DNA of 54,604 nucleotides from Neisseriaceae bacterium PsAf (lineage in GTDB: Bacteria > Pseudomonadota > Gammaproteobacteria > Burkholderiales > Neisseriaceae). Below, piece after piece: positions 48,734 to 54,604 of this stretch (position 1 is its first letter; every line of letters starts with the position of its first letter). The notes under the pieces were generated by a model. That model ran no database searches. It saw only the letters and a program-made list of their open reading frames with translations, and had not been told where the DNA came from. The translations under genes and the position numbers were made by a program. Where the stretch lies: positions 1 through 54,604 of the forward strand of contig WNLJ01000028.1 of assembly GCA_017114885.1 (NCBI GenBank), written 5' to 3'.

Positions 48734-49141
48734 ATGAAAATTAGTGAGCTATCAAAATTAAGTGGTGTACCCGCCTCTAGTATTCGCTACTATGAACAAA
48801 TAAATTTAATTTCTAAACCCAAACGGCATAAAAATGGCTATCGAGAATATACAGAACATGACTTTCAACAGTTATTTTTAATCAAACAAGCTCAACAAAT
48901 AGGTTTTTCTTTAACTGAAATTAAAGAACTTCTGCCTCTCAATATCAATATTTGGGAGCATGATAAACTAATAGAAACCCTTACTCATAAAGTAGAAGAA
49001 ATTCAACAATTAGAGCAAAAAATTACAAAAAACAAACAAATATTACTTAATTTAATTGATGCTGTTAATAACAAACCCGATGACATCAACTGCGAACAAA
49101 ATGCACGGCGTATATTTAATCTTTATACACCTATTAAATAA
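48734..49141 (+). CDS. MerR-family transcriptional regulator
   Basis: A 135-aa regulator. The N-terminal winged helix (MKISELSKLSGVPASSIRYYEQINL, RHKNGYREYTE) is diagnostic, followed by a coiled-coil dimerisation helix and a short tail with one Cys. Resembles AdhR/NmlR-type stress regulators. Its probable targets are the divergent-in-role neighbours with MerR-type promoters: the DJ-1 gene at 49275 and the Old Yellow Enzyme gene at 51352. Confidence 0.9.
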   Translation: MKISELSKLSGVPASSIRYYEQINLISKPKRHKNGYREYTEHDFQQLFLIKQAQQIGFSLTEIKELLPLNINIWEHDKLIETLTHKVEEIQQLEQKITKNKQILLNLIDAVNNKPDDINCEQNARRIFNLYTPIK

Positions 49142-49212
49142 AATTAATTTATCATAAACTATTAGTTCCATAATTTATTGATTAGCTCTCTGGTTAACTT
49201 AAATATTAAGAC

Positions 49213-49243
49213 TTGACCTTCAAGATAACTTGAAGCTTAATAT
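49213..49243 (+). promoter_or_regulatory. MerR-type promoter of DJ-1-like gene
   Basis: TTGACC (-35, 49213-49218), a 19-base spacer, and TAATAT (-10, 49238-49243). The spacer contains the dyad CTTCAAG-ATAA-CTTGAAG (49218-49235). The overlong 19-bp spacer with an internal dyad is the hallmark of MerR-activated promoters. A further AAGTTATCTTGAA copy (49245-49257) pairs with 49219-49231. Confidence 0.82.
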
Positions 49244-49274
49244 TAAGTTATCTTGAATATCAGAAGAGGTTTTT

Positions 49275-50078
49275 ATGTATTTTAAAATTTTTTATAATCG
49301 TCATTGGATACTATTAATATGTACATTTTTTCTAACTATTAGTTATATAAAAGGTGATAATATACAAAATGCAAATCAATCTATACATGATAAAAAAATT
49401 CTAATCGTACTTACTAATCACTCTGATTATCCCACTCGTACTGATAAAACAGGATTGTGGTTGACTGAATTAACTCATTTTTATGACATTATGGATGAGG
49501 CTGGCTATGAAATGGATTTCGTTAGTCCTAAAGGAGGAAAAGTACCTCTAGATGAACGTAGTTTAAAACCTTTGTATTTAGACGAAAAGGCTAGAGAACA
49601 TTTAAATGATACTACTTTTATGACTCGTTTAGAAACGACTTTAACCCCTGAAGAAATTAATCCTGAAAATTATCAAATCATCTATTACACAGGTGGGCAT
49701 GGCACTATGTGGGATTTTCGTAATAATCACTCATTACAAAAAATTAGTGAGAAAATATACCAACAAGGTGGCATTATTTCAGCTGTTTGTCATGGTGTGA
49801 GTGGCTTGTTGTCTTTACAAGACGAAGATGGGAGTCCTTTAATTAAAGGGGTCGAATTAACTGGATTTTCTAATAATGAAGAAGTTTTATCTGGCATGAA
49901 ATCAGAAGTACCCTTTTCTTTACAGGATGAGCTAACTAAAAAAGGAGCTATTTATAAAAAAGCTTTTCTTCCTTTTACTTCTTATGCTATCACTAGCGAT
50001 CGAATTATTACAGGACAAAATCCACAATCAAGCAAAGAAGTTGCAAAAGCTCTTTTAAAACACCTTAATCAGAAATAA
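49275..50078 (+). CDS. Exported DJ-1/PfpI-family protein
   Basis: A 267-aa Hsp31-like member of the DJ-1/PfpI superfamily (glyoxalase/chaperone group). A hydrophobic N-terminal stretch (about residues 10-26) suggests export or a membrane anchor, which is unusual for this mostly cytoplasmic family. The catalytic-Cys motif AVCHGVSGL lies near residue 172 and GGHGTMWDF before it. It is controlled by a MerR-type promoter, probably by the regulator gene upstream. A role in aldehyde or electrophile stress is inferred. Confidence 0.85.
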   Translation: MYFKIFYNRHWILLICTFFLTISYIKGDNIQNANQSIHDKKILIVLTNHSDYPTRTDKTGLWLTELTHFYDIMDEAGYEMDFVSPKGGKVPLDERSLKPLYLDEKAREHLNDTTFMTRLETTLTPEEINPENYQIIYYTGGHGTMWDFRNNHSLQKISEKIYQQGGIISAVCHGVSGLLSLQDEDGSPLIKGVELTGFSNNEEVLSGMKSEVPFSLQDELTKKGAIYKKAFLPFTSYAITSDRIITGQNPQSSKEVAKALLKHLNQK

Positions 50079-50110
50079 AAACATGCGTCACTAGCGACGC
50101 ATGTTTTTTT
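50078..50110. terminator. Bidirectional terminator between DJ-1 and OYE genes
   Basis: Stem AAACATGCGTC / GACGCATGTTT with a 6-base loop and T run, between convergent genes. Confidence 0.9.
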
Positions 50111-50125
50111 ACAATACAACCTAAC

Positions 50126-51352
50126 TTAACGATTTTTCATTTTCTTTTTATATTGATAAGTACGAACTGCAATAGCTGATTGTTGCAATGTCAAAGCCCA
50201 TAATGGAGAAACATTTGGGTTGGTCTTTTTGCCTACACTCATTTTATATAGCTGATATTTAACTGCAGCCATATTAGCTAATGAACCTAAATGCTTATTC
50301 TTCCAAGTAATAGGTTTTAACTCAGATACTTCATATATCCCTGACTTCCATTCATTAGGTAAATTGGGATCGATAGCTAATGCTGTCGCCATACCTACCA
50401 TATCGACACCACTTTCAATTACCTCTTCAGCTACTTCAAAGCGACGAATTCCTCCTGTTATCATAATTGGCATTTTGGCAATCTTCAGAATATCTTCAGC
50501 AAATTCTAAAAAGTAAGCTTCTCTAGCCAAGGTTCTACCATCTCTTGCTTGTCCCTGCATCGCTGGAACTTCATAGCTACCACCTGATAATTCAACCAGA
50601 TCTACCGATAGTTCATTTAACATTTTAATAACTTCTTGTGCATCATCTTCACTAAACCCCCCTCTTTGAAAATCAGCTGAATTTAATTTAACAGCCACTA
50701 CAAATTGTTGAGATACCACTTCCCTAACAGATTTTACTATTTCTATCAAAAGGCGAGCTCTATTCTCTAATGAACCACCCCATCGATCTGTTCTTTGATT
50801 ACTTAATGGAGATAAAAATTGACTTAATAAATAACCATGTGCCGCATGAATTTCCACTCCAGTGAAACCTGATTTTTCAGCCAGTTGAGCTGTTGTTGTA
50901 AACCGCTGAATAACTTCTTCAATTTCTTTTTCAGTCATTTCATGAGGTATATTAAAATGTTTAGACATGTTACCCATATTTAATGGTATAGCGGATGGTG
51001 CCCAAGTTTCTTGTCCTAAATTTCCTTGCATTTGACGACCTGGATGATTAATTTGCATCCACATCGGTACTCCTCTTGAACGACCAATATCTGCCCAATT
51101 TTTAAACTTTTCTATATTAGTATCATCTTCCAAAACTACGCCACCAGGTCCTGTCATGGCACGAATATCAACCATCACATTGCCTGTAATGATTAAGCCG
51201 ACCCCACCATCAGCCCAACCCTGATAAAGTTTCATTAATTTTTCTGATGGCGCTTGATTAATATCAGCCATGTTTTCTTCCATCGCCGCTTTAGCAATGC
51301 GATTAGGAATAATAGCACCATTGGGAAGTGTTAAAGATTTAAAAACTTTCAT
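50126..51352 (-). CDS. Old Yellow Enzyme family NADH:flavin oxidoreductase
   Basis: A 408-aa FMN-dependent ene-reductase. It has LPNGAIIPNRIAKAAMEEN, MQINHPGRQ, VEIHAAHGYLLSQFLSPLSNQRTDRWGG and the GGIRRFEVAEE phosphate-binding region. Such enzymes reduce electrophilic alkenes. AAGGGG precedes the ATG. The MerR-type promoter upstream is organised like that of the DJ-1-like gene, which suggests a shared regulon. Confidence 0.92.
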   Translation of the reverse strand: MKVFKSLTLPNGAIIPNRIAKAAMEENMADINQAPSEKLMKLYQGWADGGVGLIITGNVMVDIRAMTGPGGVVLEDDTNIEKFKNWADIGRSRGVPMWMQINHPGRQMQGNLGQETWAPSAIPLNMGNMSKHFNIPHEMTEKEIEEVIQRFTTTAQLAEKSGFTGVEIHAAHGYLLSQFLSPLSNQRTDRWGGSLENRARLLIEIVKSVREVVSQQFVVAVKLNSADFQRGGFSEDDAQEVIKMLNELSVDLVELSGGSYEVPAMQGQARDGRTLAREAYFLEFAEDILKIAKMPIMITGGIRRFEVAEEVIESGVDMVGMATALAIDPNLPNEWKSGIYEVSELKPITWKNKHLGSLANMAAVKYQLYKMSVGKKTNPNVSPLWALTLQQSAIAVRTYQYKKKMKNR

Positions 51353-51384
51353 CGTATAACCCCTTATTTTGTTATTATATGACT

Positions 51385-51415
51385 ACTTTAATATTAAAGT
51401 TAACTTTAAGGTCAA
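51385..51415 (-). promoter_or_regulatory. MerR-type promoter of OYE gene
   Basis: On the minus strand, TTGACC (51415-51410), a 19-base spacer, and TAAAGT (51390-51385). The spacer holds the perfect palindrome TTAAAGTTAACTTTAA (51394-51409). Same layout and the same -35 as the DJ-1 promoter. Confidence 0.75.
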
Positions 51416-51433
51416 TACATAAATACTAATTAG

Positions 51434-52009
51434 TTAATCAACAGCATCAATCATATTGTATAAATCTTGATTTAATTTAACACTTTGTCTTTCACACCAT
51501 TCCAAATGCTTCTTATCTAATTCAAAATTAGTCAAGGCATATTTTTTTAAACTTTCTTTTTGACCTAGACGACGTTGATTAGAACGGATAAATCGTCTGA
51601 CCTCATCTGGCGTTTCTAAGAAAAGACCTGGAACTTGTTGAGGATATCCTTCACTATCCATTGCCACCATTGTAAAATAACTAGAATTACTATGACGGAC
51701 TTCTCCCGTCATTAAATTTTCCGTTTCTACTCGCATTCCCACCATAATAGATGTTCTTCCTACATGATTAACACGGGCTTTGACGGTTACTAAATCACCA
51801 ACATGTATAGGTGCACGAAAATTAACAGTGTCAACAGATGCTGTCACCAACGAACAACGTGCATGTTTACAAGAGCAAGCATACGCCGCTAAATCCATCA
51901 TACTTAATATTTTCCCGCCAAAGATATTTCCAGCCACATTGGTATCCTCAGGTTGCATGACCATTGAAATTTCCACATCACTATCTGCTGGTTTTTTATA
52001 TTCTCTCAT
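51434..52009 (-). CDS. Acyl-CoA thioesterase (hotdog fold)
   Basis: A 191-aa enzyme that hydrolyses acyl-CoA. The hotdog domain has PEDTNVAGNIFGGKILSMMD and FRAPIHVGDLVTV, typical of the YciA/BFIT group, with a 50-residue helical extension after residue 130. It is cytoplasmic and monocistronic. Confidence 0.9.
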   Translation of the reverse strand: MREYKKPADSDVEISMVMQPEDTNVAGNIFGGKILSMMDLAAYACSCKHARCSLVTASVDTVNFRAPIHVGDLVTVKARVNHVGRTSIMVGMRVETENLMTGEVRHSNSSYFTMVAMDSEGYPQQVPGLFLETPDEVRRFIRSNQRRLGQKESLKKYALTNFELDKKHLEWCERQSVKLNQDLYNMIDAVD

Positions 52010-52070
52010 TTACAATCCCTCAACTTAAAATAACATCATGTTTAATTATATCAAGGATATGTAATATTTA

Positions 52071-52982
52071 TTAATTTAACTTTTTGATTTCTATTTCCCA
52101 ATCAGGGCCTGAATTAATTTTATATTTTTCAGAAAAATTATCCATATTAAGTGCAAGAGAAACTTGCAATAGACTATTTAAGTATAATAAAGGTTTACCC
52201 TTAGAAACTGCTCCAAAACTATTCACATAGGACACTATTTCTTTAAATTTAAGTTTATTTTGGTAAATAATAGTAACCTCAAATAAATCTCCTATTTTAG
52301 GATTGAGTTGATTAAATAGTGATTGGTCAATATTGGTCCATACATTGCCATATTGAATATCTAAAATTGGAATAATGCCAACAATTGTATTATCATTTAG
52401 AATGTTGGCTTTTTGGTAAGGAATATTAACGATTTGATTGGTTAATTTGGGACCCACTTTTTCATAACTAATAGTGCCAGACGCTAATTTAGCACCTGTG
52501 TAAGCATAAACATCTCTGCCATGAAATGTATAAGAATCATTAGAATTTTTCAAACGATTAACCCTTTCATCTATCTCTCTTACTTCACTAATTCCAAATT
52601 TTTCTGCTATTAACGTTAAAGTTCCATTATCAGGCGATACAAAATAGTATCCATTTTCTGTTTTCAACACAATTGATTTCCGCTGTGTTCCTACTCCAGG
52701 ATCAACCACACTGACAAACACAGTTCCTTTAGGCCAATATTTAGCTGTTTGGTATAAACGATACCCAGCTTCCCAAATATTATATTCAGGAATATTATGG
52801 GTTAGGTTATATACTTTTAAATCCTTATCTACATTTAAAGATACCCCAATCATACTGGCTACCGCACCATCATCTAAATCAAAATCAGACTGTAAAACCA
52901 GTGGTGTTTTATTGCTTACAGAACAAGAAGTCAATAAGATAGCTAGAGTGATACTTAAAATTGTATAAATTATTTTGTTCAT
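52071..52982 (-). CDS. SAM hydroxide adenosyltransferase family (DUF62) lipoprotein
   Basis: A 303-aa protein of the S-adenosyl-L-methionine hydrolase/halogenase family: LQSDFDLDDGAVASMIGV (SAM-binding Asp), FVSVVDPGVGTQRK, and FVSPDNGTLTLI, then a C-terminal beta domain. The N-terminus is a lipoprotein signal with lipobox LTSC (Cys near residue 20), so it is a membrane-anchored, periplasmic form of an enzyme family whose substrate is normally cytosolic. Confidence 0.87.
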   Translation of the reverse strand: MNKIIYTILSITLAILLTSCSVSNKTPLVLQSDFDLDDGAVASMIGVSLNVDKDLKVYNLTHNIPEYNIWEAGYRLYQTAKYWPKGTVFVSVVDPGVGTQRKSIVLKTENGYYFVSPDNGTLTLIAEKFGISEVREIDERVNRLKNSNDSYTFHGRDVYAYTGAKLASGTISYEKVGPKLTNQIVNIPYQKANILNDNTIVGIIPILDIQYGNVWTNIDQSLFNQLNPKIGDLFEVTIIYQNKLKFKEIVSYVNSFGAVSKGKPLLYLNSLLQVSLALNMDNFSEKYKINSGPDWEIEIKKLN

Positions 52983-53121
52983 ATTTATTCTCTCAATCTA
53001 TTCGTTATCAATATGTTTTCTGTCAGATATCGTTTTAAAAAATTAATTAAAAACAACCATACTATATTGTAGTCTTCATTAAAAATAATTATATAACTAA
53101 ATCTATTTGGACGGATAAATG

Positions 53122-53526
53122 TTATTTTTTGAAAATTTTCTTATCAAGAAGCATGATAAATAAAGAAACATAGAGCGCTGTTATTGCCCCACATATACCA
53201 TAAGAAATACCAAGACCATCCTCACCAATCCCAAAAGAAATAATTTCTGCCCAAATATAAGAAGAAATGAAACCAACTATCGTCGAAATAACTACCCAGT
53301 ATTGAGGATATATTTTTTTAAAAACAACCGTCAAAATACCTGTTATCAGTGCTGGCAATCCAGCAACTATCATAGCCAATAGTGCCATTATTGGTAGAGC
53401 TATAATTTCTTTATCAGAAATATACATAGGTATACTTACAAAAAGTGATGTAGTGATTGGACTAAAAAAATAAATCAGTATTATAATTATATTTGAAATG
53501 ATTTTTCGAGATCTATTTCCAGTCAT
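53122..53526 (-). CDS. Four-helix membrane protein, paralogue 1
   Basis: A 134-aa protein with four predicted membrane helices, a short polar N-terminus, and the shared block GLPALITGILTVVFKKIYPQYW near residue 55-75. It is the last of three tandem paralogues. No known family is recognised. Confidence 0.75.
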   Translation of the reverse strand: MTGNRSRKIISNIIIILIYFFSPITTSLFVSIPMYISDKEIIALPIMALLAMIVAGLPALITGILTVVFKKIYPQYWVVISTIVGFISSYIWAEIISFGIGEDGLGISYGICGAITALYVSLFIMLLDKKIFKK

Positions 53527-53541
53527 CTTATCAAACCTTAT

Positions 53542-53893
53542 TTAGAATTTTTTCAAGCAATAGAAAACACAGAGAGCGGCTACTGTTCCTAGTAATCCAA
53601 AAATTAAACCAGTTTTTAAATCAAAAATATGACAAAACCAAATCAGAGATACGATACCACCAATTATCACTGAAGTAATCATCCAATTTTGAGGATAATA
53701 TATTTTTATAAAAAGCTATTAAAATACCCGTTATCAACGCTGGCAAACAAGCAATCACCATAAAAACTATTACAGTAAATTCTGCATCTCCTCCAATAAA
53801 ATAGCTTAATGATGCAAAAAAAGCAGGACTTAATAAATAAAGGATAATAACAAATATAGGTAGAATTACTTTTTCAGTTTTATTTTCAGCCAT
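53542..53893 (-). pseudogene. Four-helix membrane protein, paralogue 2, frameshifted
   Basis: The second paralogue. The first 60 residues are in one frame (LPALITGILIAF), then a frame switch at an A5 tract (minus strand; about 53703-53707) leads to the C-terminal half in another frame (KIYYPQNWMITSVIIGG), ending at 53542. With one A fewer, the protein is a continuous 116 aa and aligns with the two neighbours. It is probably broken or phase-variable. Confidence 0.75.
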
Positions 53894-54098
53894 TTAACTT
53901 TTTTAGTTAATCATCATTAGGAATATTATACAAGACAACAATAATTATTGATTAATTTTCCTAGCTTGGATTATTAGCCTTAATGAACTTATCTATCAAT
54001 CATATTTTCTGCGTTGTCTTTCATAGAAGTAAAAATAATAAAAAGCAATTAACAAAATCGACTAAAAAATCTTTGATCTGGGCTCAATATTGATATGC

Positions 54099-54506
54099 CT
54101 ATCCTTTTTCAAACAAAATAACCAAAAGAGAAACTATAAATGCAGTTATAGCGCCCAGTATAGCAAAAGAAAGCATTCCTGATTGATAGTGAAATTCATC
54201 TACCCATAAAACCCACAAAAAACTAGAGAAAAATCCCGCCAATATTGAAATAAGTATCCAATACCTGAGACAAATTTTTTTAAAAATACTTGTCAAAATA
54301 CCCGTGATAGTTGCTGGTACACAAGCAAAGATTAAGGATAATAACATCGACTTTATAAGTATTTCAAGAATTGAATGTCCAGGCGCCACAAAAGAGAATT
54401 GATCGCTAAATAACGTTAATAAAAATCCTGTAATAATAGGACTAAATGCATAAAGTAAAATAACAACTATGGGTGGGGCAGTAAACTTAGAATAACTCTC
54501 ATTCAT
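54099..54506 (-). CDS. Four-helix membrane protein, paralogue 3
   Basis: A 135-aa protein with four predicted membrane helices and the shared block PATITGILTSIFKKICLRYW. It is the first of three tandem paralogues on this strand. No known family; the tandem copies suggest recent duplication. Confidence 0.75.
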   Translation of the reverse strand: MNESYSKFTAPPIVVILLYAFSPIITGFLLTLFSDQFSFVAPGHSILEILIKSMLLSLIFACVPATITGILTSIFKKICLRYWILISILAGFFSSFLWVLWVDEFHYQSGMLSFAILGAITAFIVSLLVILFEKG

Positions 54507-54560
54507 TTCGTATCAACTCCTCTTACCTATAAAGTATTAATCTATTATACCCCCCAAAGC

Positions 54561-54599
54561 GAAAGCCCTTGACTGCGTTAGCATAAGTCAAGGGCTTTC
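54561..54599. terminator. Hairpin near right edge
   Basis: A 14-bp stem GAAAGCCCTTGACT / AGTCAAGGGCTTTC with an 11-base loop. A terminator for a gene beyond the edge is likely, but the T run is poor in both directions. Confidence 0.55.
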
Positions 54600-54604
54600 T
54601 TGTA

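Noticed and set aside
1-54604. Neisserial DNA uptake sequences, tRNA genes, insertion sequences
   Set aside because: No GCCGTCTGAA-type element was noticed in terminators or intergenic DNA, no tRNA cloverleaf and no transposase gene was seen; this was by eye, not by exhaustive search.

Overview
The window is AT-rich DNA (I did not compute GC) from a proteobacterium. L21, L27 and glutamyl-tRNA synthetase read like neisserial/betaproteobacterial proteins from memory, so a low-GC Neisseriaceae-like betaproteobacterium is my best guess. Several clear pseudogenes (nonsense codons, frameshifts, a truncated gene) and a 23-kb type VI secretion operon suggest a host-associated organism whose genome is losing genes. 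No tRNA, rRNA, CRISPR array or insertion sequence was recognised.

Layout. 1-7.0 kb is housekeeping: a lipoprotein gene overlapping a gene cut by the left edge, gltX, rplU-rpmA, purM, cutA, glnS. 7.1-30.1 kb is one minus-strand type VI secretion (T6SS) operon read from hcp (30.1 kb) down to 7.1 kb: hcp, tssE, tssF, tssG, clpV(tssH), vgrG, a tip-loading cassette (DUF2169-pentapeptide protein, second pentapeptide protein, DUF3540, DUF4150/PAAR-like), tssJ, two small exported proteins, tssK, tssL with an OmpA domain, tssM, three unrecognised small proteins with strong ribosome binding sites, then a 45-aa lipoprotein and a VirB9-like protein. tssA, tssB and tssC are not in the window. Where tssBC often lie, just upstream of hcp, there is a truncated dehydrogenase pseudogene.

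30.2-41.9 kb is accessory and metabolic: broken dehydrogenase, lipocalin with an out-of-frame signal peptide, broken aminoglycoside-acetyltransferase-like gene, GNAT, BCCT osmolyte/choline transporter, YciI plus nitroreductase, a GntR regulator followed by a frameshifted MFS transporter and a pseudouridine synthase, a second nitroreductase, RlpA, a luciferase-like monooxygenase and a PlsC acyltransferase. 41.8-48.5 kb holds a 32-codon small ORF, a small membrane protein and a divergent iron-uptake locus (two fused ABC transporters and a TonB receptor) with a Fur-box-like site before each arm. 48.7-52.0 kb holds a MerR regulator, an exported DJ-1-like protein and an Old Yellow Enzyme; the last two share a MerR-type promoter (TTGACC, 19-bp spacer containing a dyad). 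The window ends with a thioesterase, a SAM-hydrolase-like lipoprotein and three tandem paralogous membrane proteins, one frameshifted.

The most unusual signal is the pair at 7.1-8.2 kb. A small lipoprotein followed by a two-domain VirB9 homologue, the outer-membrane subunits of type IV secretion, sit at the 3' end of a T6SS operon with no other type IV genes. With the five small unknown proteins of the operon, this points to a T6SS with extra, possibly hybrid, envelope parts.
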